From Selenia dentaria (Eukaryota > Arthropoda > Insecta > Lepidoptera > Geometridae): a stretch of DNA of 64,000 nucleotides. The first letter of the stretch is position 1. Each line of letters begins with the position of its first letter. The position numbers were made by a program, and so were the translations under genes. Of the stretch, positions 12,401-24,400 are shown one piece after another. The stretch covers positions 31,383,374 to 31,447,373 of the forward strand of contig OU862875.1 in NCBI GenBank assembly GCA_917880725.1, read 5' to 3'. Under the pieces are notes generated by a model. It had not been told where the DNA came from, did not search any database, and worked only from the letters and a program-made list of their open reading frames with translations.

Positions 12401-15400
12401 TTCATATCAATAGCCTTATTTAACTCATTTTTGTAATAGATAATCCATGTCACTGTCGTCCCAAATTCTCTTTTTATACACTTTAGATATTTTATACCAA
12501 ACAGGCCTCTAAGTGTTGGCTACAGCCCCACTTATGCCTTTGTAAAGGACCGGATGAAATCCGTGATAAAAATTAAATAGTATTAGTAATAAATAAAAAT
12601 AAAATAATAAAATAAAACTTTAATTTTAAGAAAAGGAAATAGTGTGAATAATAATAGTATATATATACGCGTCGATACTTTGAAAGTCGGTTAAAAATAA
12701 AATCTTATTTACCGTGACGTATTTCTTGCACCGACTCGATATCCCCGGTATAGTTCCTCAAAGTATCGACAATCGTTACTCGAAGTGCTGACGTTAAACA
12801 CAGAAGGTGGATTACTTCTTCTCGGTTATTGCGTTACGGGGCACACATTAATTCCTTAATGTATTGTTAATATATCATCGTTTGGGACTGACTTCGAAAC
12901 AAATACAATTTGAAAAATTTAATACCGACTTCCATTGTATTCAGTTATTGGAGTGCAACTCAAGAACTACTGGGCCGAATTTGATGAAATTTAAATGGGA
13001 CCACACGGGAAGCACCAGCTTACAAACAAAAAATAATTGAGAATCGGTTCATCCTATAGAAAGTTATGAGGTAACAAACATTTAAAAAAAACAGCCGAAT
13101 TGAGTACCTCCTCTTTTTTGGAAGTCGGTAGAAAAGAAGGAAGTTCGTAAGTTTTTAATTTAAATATTGTTATGCGCATAACATTTTACTAGATCATTCG
13201 ATTTGGATGTTTATTTATTATTCGATATTTTAGACTAACATGTCTAAACATTAGATAATTGCAATTTTACATAACACTTATAGTGCGTTTGAATAGGCAC
13301 CTTGTGAGCGTTTTTAGCGAAAATAACGCTAAAAACGCTCACAAGGGGTTCAAATTGGGAATCTGTGGGTGAAAATGTCGTTCAAGTCTTTTTGTATAAC
13401 GTTCGGAAAGCTAAAAAAGAGGAATTTTTGCAACCAAAAAGTGCAATTTTTGACTCACGTCCGGAGCATGGTTGTTTGTGATCGGTTTTTGACAGCTGTG
13501 TATTTGACAGCATAATCGTGCGATTTTAGGTCTTATGCTCAGTTGAGCGTTCGAATAGGGTGTGGGCAAAAGTGGCAATAATAACGATTTTGAGCTTTAC
13601 GAACGCTATAACAAAAGAGCCATCAATGACAACGACACCAATGCCCTCATAATCTGTACGAACGCACCTTTATTATGCATATAATATTATTAATCAGGTC
13701 AGGATTTGTTAAGTTGATTGTAACACCAAACACCTTACAGCTGTTTTGACTTGTTGCGAACCATACGAACTTTCTCTTGCATAAAGTTTAATAAGGATGT
13801 AACTTTCACTTTTGTAATGCGTATTGACCAGAATATTAAGTTCGTCCGTTTAGTATTTAATGGGCTGGCAACATAATATCGTTTTTGACGAACGATGATA
13901 TAATATTGATAAAAGTATGAGAATTGAACATATTTGCACATGATTTATGTGGAATTCAATTCGAAATTAACAGTACTTCTATTATGCCTCGCAACTCAGT
14001 GACCATTTTCTTGATATATATAGTTACTCTATACGTGTGTTTATCATCTAACTGCTCCTAAACAGCTGGACAGTGGGTTCCCGGATGGTTTGAAAACACA
14101 GTTGTACCCGGTAGGTGGAGATGCTGTCGGTATGACACTGATCTTGATGCGAGCGAAGCCGCTGGCGGGCCGGCTAGTACTATATAATATTTAATTGTTT
14201 AAAATTTTCAAAGTTCCAATCATTTACTACGTGCGGCGAAGGAGTTTAAAATAATATTTTATCATCCTCCGTCTGGATGCAAATTGCAAGAATTAAGGAA
14301 ACCAGACATAATAACCAGTGTCCATCTTGATCTATCTATCTACAACAGTGCCAGATATTCTGTCTCCAAACGGTGGCGTGCAAACTCTACAGTATAGGGC
14401 ATTGACGAGATTTTGTAGATAGCAAGGCTACTCTTATCTCATTCAGTGTGGGGCGCTAAGTCCTGCACTGACGTCCCGCTCAGGGTATATTGTGCATTTC
14501 CCTCGCCAGCTATCCTAGCCATCATAGTGTTCTATTTGGGTTGGGCAGTAAAAGCATTGGATCCCAAGGGAACGGCAAACCGGGGCGCGACAGTTGTGAG
14601 CGTTGTAGGCGCCTACCGGAACTCACCCTAAATGTGCACCTTCGCTTACAGGTATAATGGATCTATAGTCTCCTGGTCACATATCACAGAAACAAAGTTC
14701 CTGGTACATGGACTTATATTAGCAAAAATGTCATACCTTGCCATACTTTATAACATCACGGTATTGTGATAATATAGATTTCTTTTTAGAGAACAAGAAA
14801 TCTATACTTTCGTCCTTGTAAAGCTTTTCATGAATCTACTGTCTCCTAGTCACCGTGAAGAGTTAATGCCGTTGTGGTGTTTGTATTGCTACAATTCTGA
14901 TCATCTTGTTTATCCGGCCTGTCTCCCTACGAACTTCATTGCCTATCGATTCTCATACTGTGTAATTTATCTTAAGGCGTTTAAGAACGCGAATGGTCTT
15001 CAAAATTTGGTTCTGGGAGGCAGTCGACAGTGGACCTCACACGGCTCTCTGCCGAAAATTCTCAACAGTTTTTGAATGATTGGTTAAACAATATTAAAAT
15101 AGGTCTTTAGAAAAAAATAAAACGGTTAATCTATTAGTGTAAACCAAATTTCAAAACAAGTTGTAGTTCATGTGGAAGGAATCAGTGTTGTTTGCCCATT
15201 GCAGTCGTTTTAACGTTGGTTAGTAACCAGCATATGCTGAGATGGGTCCATTTTGAGACAGGTACCATTTAGTTAGCGTGTACCTTATTATTTTACACAC
15301 AGCAACACGTAGTCGTAGGTACGTGTTTTTTATTTACCTTTTTATTTATTGTTTGTCTTTTCACTGGTTTTTATAATTCCGTGCTTGCTTTGTCTTGTAC

Positions 15401-18400
15401 ATGTTAATTTAGTGTCACTTAGTCTTAAATAAATATAATTTCATTTTCATTTTCATTTTCATTTTAAGAAATTAATTTCTAACATTTAAATAAATCATAT
15501 TTCAAACATGTAATATGTAGTGAAATTTAGGAGGTTGTCATAATATTTAGTTTAATGTCCTTGAAATAACGCGATGATAGCTTTTAAATATCAAGGTCAG
15601 CGCAGCCTTTGCTATGGGACGCGCCTTAAGTCCTTTGTGTAAAAGCCGCTTCGACTGCTTCTCGAAGTGTACTGTTACATTGTACTTACCGTGGCGAGAA
15701 CCTCGTGCCGTTTCCGCGCTTGCAGCATGGTGATCTTCTGCACATGGTCGAGCGCCGTGTGCCGGAAACACGATCGCGTCGCCAGCAAGAGATTCATACA
15801 CTCCTCCACGTCTGTTAGTTTGTGGCGGGATACCTGCGAATAGTCAAATTCTTAAAATCCATATTAAGATAGACAGGCCGGTTGGCGCAGTTGGTAGCAC
15901 CCCTGCCTTCCGAGCCGCTGGTCCCGGGCTCGATCCTCGGGCAGGTCAAACCTTTATGTGCATGAAAATGTCTGTTTGATTTGTTTCCGGTGTGTATATG
16001 TATATAAGTATGTATATCAGTCATCAGGTTACCATAGTACAGGCTCTGTCTAGTTTGGGACCTGAAGACCTTTGTGTGGATGTTTTCCCATAATTATTAT
16101 ATATTATTATTATTAATATTATGAAATGTCTGTAACTCTGTCACTCTGTTTCTCTATCTGTTTGTTTATTTATCACGCCTAAACGGCTACAGGGATCGTA
16201 ATAAAATTAGGAAAGAAAATTTTATATAATTTTTAATTTAAAGGTCCCAGGGATACTTTTCATCAAGGGAGATGGGATACTTTTCATCATCATCTATCAC
16301 CACGCGGGTGTAACCACGGGGAGCAGGTAGTAACATGAACAACCAGCGTTTTGGAAAACAGAAGTCTTCCGATAATTATAAGCTGTCCGATATGGTTGAT
16401 ACAAATATGTAAAAAAAAAAATATGCTAATTAAATAAAGTCTGTTTTAACGAGACTGTTGAAACAGCCGCTACGTAAAGATTGCGCGAAAAACAGAGAGT
16501 TTAATTGGAATTATACCTACATACATTAAATGATTTTGTTCAAATAATACGCGTACCTTTAACGTAATTTCTTACTAACAATACAGTATTGAGGTACTTG
16601 ATATGAAATATCATACCAAAACAAAATCCGTTATAGAGTACTTTTACGGTTAGGGCGCCCTTTGAATATAACCCTTTATTTCTTTGAAAATGTCTAATAA
16701 ATAGATTCATGGTTGGGTTCAGTAACTTTGCGACTTTTATAATCAAGTATCAATTGTTTTCAAATTACAGTAGGTACGATCGAGCTAAATTGAGATCTGT
16801 TTGTGCCACTCATTTTATTTTCTACCGACTTCCAAAAAAAGGAGAAGGTACTCAATTCGACTGTATTTATTATTTTCTTTTTTTTATGTTTGTTACCTCA
16901 TTACTTTCGACTGGGTGAACCGATTCTCATAATTTTATCCAATTTCTTTACATTTTCTACCGACTTCCAAAAAGGAGGAGTACTCAATTCGACTGTTTTT
17001 TTTTATGTTTGTTAACTCATAACTTTCGATTGGGTGAACCAATTCTCAAAATTGTTTTTTGTTAGAAAGCTGGTGCTTCCCGTGTGGCCCCATTTAAATT
17101 TCATCAAATTAGGTCCAGTAGTTTTCGAGATACACTCCAATAACTGAATAGAATGGAAGTCAGTATAAAAACTTTCAAATTGTACTTGTATTTATTTATT
17201 TTCATGGATCGACAAACAGTACATGTAATTCAGATAAATAAAATACTAACAAAAATTACATATAGGTTATTGCAGCACCAACGGCGGTAACCACAAATTT
17301 CACAAATTCACTTATGTGCATTCTGGGGGCCTATTCCGACCTTTTACGAAACCATCAAAAATCAGGAGCGTTTTGTAATAAGCTTAGAATAGTCACACTT
17401 ACTATCGTACTCCCACCGACACAAAACGGTCAAACATATTACTTCAATACTATTTACGACGTGTTCATTTTTAGCTGAAATCGATCCTAATGGTGCGTTC
17501 CAGGATCAATACCTATAATGCCTAACCAGAATAGAACACTAACGCAGTTGCAAAGTACGCGAATTGAGTGCACTATTTGATAATACCTCATCAAAACTTC
17601 TATCGTAATCCATTATTATTTTACACGCTTGCTATATTGACTACATTTAATGGTAAGGTTTAAATATGACTACTTTAAGAGGTGGGAGTACACTCTGGAC
17701 GATAAAAACACGAACATTACTTAGACTAATAAGTAGGTCTGTTTAAATATTTGTGACGGTGCACGAGAGTAAGCAACGTGTACAAGATACTCATCAATCG
17801 CCCTTATTTTTTTAGTAATGCAACCGCTTTACTAGAAAATGACAAACATAATGGTGTCGATTCTGTAAACATTCTCTAAACTAAAATTCTGTAAATAATG
17901 ACAGTTCTTACTCTTTTTAGGATAAAATCTAAATTAGTGTAACACTTCCCAATGACAGCACTAAAATTACATGGTTATCATCAATTGTGGGTATATTTTA
18001 TACAGATTAGTCGTCGCGTAACTTGGTACTCGCTAAACTAATGTAAAAATTACCCATAATTGAATAGACTAATCCTATTTTTAGTAATTTCATTCTAAGT
18101 GTCACATGAATTTGGATTTTATTGTTAACAGAATAAGAACTACCATAATTAAATTTTAGTTCGCTAGGTTACTTACATTTTCTGAACAAGTGAATCGCTA
18201 CCACTGAGATACTTATTAAGTGACTGTGACTTGACTGACTAATTAACCCTAATACTTTAAGGCCTTTATTAATAAACGTTGCGTAAACCTATATTAGGCG
18301 TAACATACTTTGTCTTGCTTTCACGCGTGACATTTACTGCAAGCAAAAAATTGACAGATAGATGTTTTAACTACTCCGGGTGTAAGCCAAGTTTATTAAT

Positions 18401-21400
18401 AAGGCCGTAAATGTTTACCTAACTTGAGGAATAGCAAATGTACAACCATATGTGTACATTCTTGCAAATATTAAAAAAAATAGTGCAGAAGGGTTATTAG
18501 TTATTATGTATCTCAGCTGGCTAACAAATATTGATTGACATCTTCAAAACTGGCGGCTCTATGTCACTTTTGCTAACTCCAGTAAGCAAAAATATTAGTA
18601 AGTTGATAAATGGTAGGGCTATTATGTATTTTATATACTAACAAATGTTGATTGACATCTTGAAAAATGGCGGATCTATGTCACTTTTGACAACTCCAGT
18701 AAGCAAAAATGTTAGTAAGTTGATAAATGGAAGGCCTATTATGTATTTTAGTTGCTAACAAATGTTGATTGACATCTTGAAAAACGGCGGATCTATATCG
18801 TTTTTGTCAGCTCCAGGCATCAACTTACTAACATTTTTGTTTACTGCAGTTGTCAAAACTGACATAGAGCCGCCATTTTTTTAGATTCAATAAACTTTTG
18901 ATTGCAACTGAGATACATAATAGCCCTGAGAAGCTGACAAAAGTGATATAGACCCGCCATTTTTTTTAAATTTCATTCGGCAACTATGTTATAATTGACT
19001 CAGTATGTGATTAAAATACTAGAACGTGGAAATATATCATAAGTAATTTATTATTATTTTACTTATTATTTTATCATGTCTGTGTACAACTGTAACCTAA
19101 CTAGAGTACTATCGATACTCGATAACTTGTTACACGATTTTAATATACTTTATACAGGTTGTTTGGTAGAGGGACCGACAAACCAAATGAGCGTGTTTGG
19201 GGGCCCAGGACAGGTGTTAGGACATGGAGAATACAAGTTGGCCAAAAAAATCCCCGACCCCCCAATTTTTTTTCACTATTTTTTTGTGAATTTTCCTGTT
19301 TTTTCCGAAATTCTACCTATTTACCACCATAACATTTGTAAAATCTGTTTTAGACCGGATGTTTTTAGTTGAATTTGGTCTCTGATACACCTTCAGGCCA
19401 TGCAAAGCAAAATTGGATACAAAACAGAGCTAACTAACTGATTTAGAGCTCATAGAGTTAAAAAATAAAATAAATATTACCTCATAGTTCAACTTTCACA
19501 GTGATCTAAAAAACCCAGTAGCAATTCTGGAGGTAATATGCATTTAAAAACTTTTCTATTTATCACTTATTACAATGACATACTAACGGCCGTTTTCAAT
19601 ATTCTATCTATCCAGTTTTCCTTACTACCGATAGAAATTTGACATAACGTCCATACAAATAGTGTAATATCTATCTCTAGTAAGGTAAATCGGCGAAAGA
19701 TAGATTATTGAAAACGGCCGTAAGTTGGTATAAAACTTGCCAGCTTGTTGAATAAATGATACATGAAAATCTTATTTTAACTCAATAAGCTGGTAAGTAT
19801 TATACCAATTTAGTACGTCATTGTAATAAGTGATAAATAGAGAAGTTTTTAAATGCATATTACCTCCAGAACTGCTAGTGGTTTTATTAGATCACTGTGT
19901 AAGTTGAACTACGAGGTAAAATTTATTTCATTTTTTCACTCTATGAGCTCTAAATCAGTTAGCTCTGTTATGAATCTAATTTTGATTTGCGTGGCCTGGA
20001 GGTGTATTAGAGACCAAATTCAACTAAAAACATCCGGTCGAAAACAGATTTTACAAATGTTGTGGTGGTAAATAGGTACAATTTCGGAGAATTAGAGAAA
20101 ATTCACAAAAAAAAAGTTAAAAAATATTGGGGGGTCGGGGATTTTTTTGGTCAATTTGTATTCTCCAAGTGGGCTCCCGAACACACTCATTTGGTTTGTC
20201 GGACCCTCTACCAAACACCCTATATAATCTCATTCGGTAATATTCTAATTATGAAATGAAATACAGACTTTTATTTACATATTCCTTTATGAAAATTAAA
20301 AAAATAAATTAAAGCATTATTCTCCTAACAAAACAATGCTTTAAAACAGTTTTTTAATTATTAAAGTACAATGTGTCCCGACCAAGGAGGTTTCTATTCA
20401 ATTTTTTTCTTCACTGATATTGACAAAATTCAAAATTCACTGATATTGACAAAATTGTGGTTACGCCGCACAAGCCATACAAACAAGTAGAAGAAGAAGA
20501 AGACTTTTCCATTTTGGCGCTATTTTGTACATACGAATTTGAGTAATATTTTGTTGGATAAGACTTTAGTAGCAAAAATGTCATGAGATTAAATAAAGTA
20601 TGTATGCAACTGCATATAATTAGGTATTAAAACGCTCGTGTAATCTTATTTTGAAACTCGTCTGCGGCTCGTTTCAAAAAACTGCACTCATGTTTTAATA
20701 CCCTCTGTTATATGACAGTTGCATAAACTACTATAATATATTATGTTACTAGCTGATGATGGATAATAATGATGATTTAAAGTATCCTATGTCCTTCCCC
20801 GAGATAAGACAAATCGAAAAACACAAAAATCATAAAAATTTTACGGCTAGCTGCGCTTTGCGGTTTCACCCGCGCGGTGATGGATGATGATGATGATGAA
20901 AAGTATCCTATGCCGTTCTTGAGTTATAAATGGTGTAAAAACACGACTTTGTTTTATATAGGTTAAGATTTGATTTGCAGATATTTTTCGGGACTTTCCG
21001 GGTTTTCCGGGTTCGTCATGATAGCAGATAAATGTGATTCATATTGTCACCAAACTTAGATAAATACGTCAAATTCACTTATTCAAAGGGAAGCAAGAGC
21101 ATGACAGAAAATCAGAAAGAGATAGAAATAAAATAAGGAAGTCAGATCATTTAAGGGGAAAAAATAAAATGAAAACTTGAATAAACATCTTAAAATCGTG
21201 TCACAAATATTCAGTACGAGAAATCCGTATTAAATTAATATTTTGTTAAAGCACCTAAATAATTTAGTGGTTCAAGTAAACGGATTTCCAGTTTTGAGCT
21301 GTTAAACAGTTAAAGACGTACGAAGCGAAGAATCATAACTTAGTACTATGTACTTACTTCTCTATATTCAATCTAGCTATTCATCATCATCTCACCCGTA

Positions 21401-24400
21401 GAACGTCCACGACTGAACATAGGCCTTACCCATAATTTTCCAAAAGGACCGGTTGGAAGCAGCCTGCATCCAACGTCGTCCTGCGACCTTTATCAGGTCG
21501 TCAGTCCACCTTGTCGGTGGACGACCTACGCTGCGCTTGCCAATTCGTGGTCTCCATTCCAGAACCTTCCAGCTCCATCGGCCATCTGTTCTGCGTGCTA
21601 AGTGGCCTGCCCACTGCCACTTTAACTGGCTAATCTTCTGGGCTATGTCGGTGGCTATCGTTCTTCTACGGATTTCCTCATTTCTGATTCGATCACGTAG
21701 AGAAACCCCGAGCATATCCCTCTCCATAGCTCGTTGTGCGACTTTGAGCTTATTTATGAGGTCCATAGTAAGAGACCACGTTTCAGTGCCATATGTCATC
21801 ACTGGTAACACACATTGGTCGAAGACTCTTGTCTTGAGGCACTGAGGTATTTTAGACGAGAAGACTTCGCGAAATTAAAAAGCTATACAGAACCAATCAA
21901 ATAATTGCTATGGTTCAACACGGTTACATTTACAAACAAAACATGTCATATATTATTCACCACTGATAATTCTATACCTATTTCTTTCCATGCATGGTTG
22001 TCTGGAAGAGATCGCTCTGAGCGATAATACTGCCAATTGCGACGCTTAATTTTAAGCTTTTGAATGTAGTGTAACATTTTTTTACTATAATTTTATCCAA
22101 TTTCTTTACATTTTCTACCGACTTCCAAAAAGGAGGAGTACTCAATTCGACTGTATTTTTTTATGTTTGTTACCTCATAACTTTCGATTGGGTGAACCAA
22201 TTCTCAAAATTGTTTTTTGTTTGAAAGCTGGTGCTTCCCGTGTGGTGCCATTTAAATTTCATCAAATTGGGTCCAGTAGTTTTTAAGATACACTCCAATA
22301 ACTGAATACGTAGAATGGAAGTCGGTATTAAATTTTTCAAATTGTACTTTTATTAATATTATCTGGATGGATCCTATTTCCTTATTTGTTCTATTTTGTA
22401 CTGTGGTGTTGCAACTAAGAGTTTATCTATCTGTCTATCTATCTATACACCCTATTTGTATAATTACAAAAAAAAAAATGGGCGGTACAAAAGTGTTAAT
22501 AAATTGTAGATATGTAGTCAAATTTTTTTATTACTTCACAGTGAAATAATTATTAATTGTTAAAGTTTTCGAAAATTCCATCTAAAAGTATGGACACCAT
22601 CTTAACAAAAATACTACATGCCTATGTACAACTTATTAATGAAAACACATGATTCGCGTCAGTGAAAAAATATCTCTCTTACTCTTTCTTACACCCCCCA
22701 CCCGAGCGTTCGGTGTGAAAGAGATTGTCGACTTTCGGCTTTCGTTCGTTCGTTTTCGGAAGAAACAAAGGCCGCGCGGTGGCAGGGCGGAGGGTGCGGG
22801 GTTGGTCCGGTGGCCAGGTCTAACGAGCTAGGACGCGAGTTTGCCGAATGTTACGAATGAATGATACATTTCTATGTAGGGGTGTTAAGTTTCATGCATA
22901 AACCGCGCGCATGTAGTATATCTTAATGAATAGTGGAAATGCCTAGAATAAAATTTGTATGTGTGAATCAATCTAGACGTTTGACCAAATATTGATGATT
23001 TTGTGGGTTTTTTTTAAAGTAGTTTTAAATTTTCTTCCCATGTATGTACTAAGTACCAGCAGCATATAGTGCTGTTTTTTTTTGGTAATTATACAAATTA
23101 GGTGTATTTATTTACCTGCGAATTCCTATTTAAGGCTATGTCCAGATCGTTTGAGATTTTGTCGAAGTGATGTTTGCTTTCCTTAACGCCTTTAATATCC
23201 CTGCAACAATAAAAGTTATTTATATTCTCCATATACATGTACCAACAGGATGAGGGGTGTCTGTTCTCTATAATTTTATCATCAATCAAGTCGAGTGAAT
23301 CATTACTCATTCAGTGTTTACCTTTTATGGTAGCATTATCATACGGCTGTATAACGTACATAACAAATACAGTGTTCCATACAATCAAGTGACGAAACGA
23401 ACAAGTTTCGCATGTGATAGTAAGCGTCACGACTACCCATAAAAAAAACCAAGAAACATAATTGGATTTGGGTGAATAAAACATAATAGTTTTGCCATCC
23501 AAAAAATATTTACGGAGGAAACAAAACAATAGTACATGCTTTGATAAAATATACATTTAATTTTTTTTATGTAGATAATGTAAAGATGAAAGCCCACACT
23601 AGGCTCGAGACCCGTGAAGTAAAAGCCTTATAATGCTGGTACAGTTTTATAAAAAATAATTAGCGAGATTGTTCCTTCCGTTATATATATATATATCGGC
23701 GCAACTACAACAGTTCTTCGAGAATAATTAAGTTTAATCATTTGATTGCCCTAAAAATAGTTTATAAATCATCAGTTGATTATTTTTGAGTTGATTACGA
23801 TGTAAAATTAATGTTATGATTGTAATTTCAATACTTTACCAACAAACTTGTAAACTCGTGCACGTGCGCCGAGTCATATAAATACGGCCGCACTGTAGGT
23901 GCTCGTCTCAGTCGCTCTCGAGTCGCCGTACAGTACGGACCTCTTTGTGACGTTGTTACGCTGCTCGTTGAATATACGAAGCTTATAAAAGTACTTGTGA
24001 AGTTTTACTTCGAGGACCCAAAAATGAGTGATCATCATGAAAACAACAATTGTGACGTCAGCAATGCTGACGTCACACTTTTTAAAAACACTCCGGAGGT
24101 GCTTTCTCCGTCATCAGAAGTGGGATCAGAACAAGCTCTGGTCCCAACCACATCCTCATCGACTTCGGTTCAACCTGTCAGAACAGCGCAGGGCAGTACC
24201 AGGCTGATAGGCCCTGCCTCATTGAACACTTCAGGAGTACCAGCAAACAACTTTAATACCATGCAGCCCATCACAACGGGAATTACCACAGACATGACGT
24301 CCACACCAATCGCTGCGGGAGATGATCTCGATACACTGCAAAACAATGCTGCAATCGCCCCTGATTCAGTGTCATCCACATCTCAAGCTGGCCAGTCAGT

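Larger units (their letters stand above)
6466..15689 (-). other. CenB1A: ACAP intron 5
   Basis: 9.2-kb intron between exons 5 and 6. Contains the repeats listed separately (Helitron-like 7420-7640, hairpin 8564, 5S-SINE 9130, tRNA-SINE 10328, MITE 10634, GC block 12000, MITE 12919, MITE 13274). 14400-14640 includes a GTGGGGCGCTAAGTCCTGCA-type block seen again near 30100. The remainder shows no features. Confidence 0.7.
23694..24118 (+). repeat. Left long direct repeat (LTR 3' part plus leader)
   Basis: Shares nearly identical sequence with 27088-27484 from TATCGGCGCAACTACAACAG through the end of TTTCTCCGTCAT. Differs by a short indel near the TSS and by an extra 31 bp at about 24051-24081 that holds a perfect palindrome. 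The high identity suggests a recent duplication. Confidence 0.85.

Noticed and set aside
15883..15945. tRNA gene
   Set aside because: A and B boxes present but the acceptor stem does not pair and a SINE body follows.
21453..21845. 130-codon plus-strand open frame, and similar ones at 32146, 57578 and 58321
   Set aside because: Antisense shadows of RTE reverse transcriptase or endonuclease.
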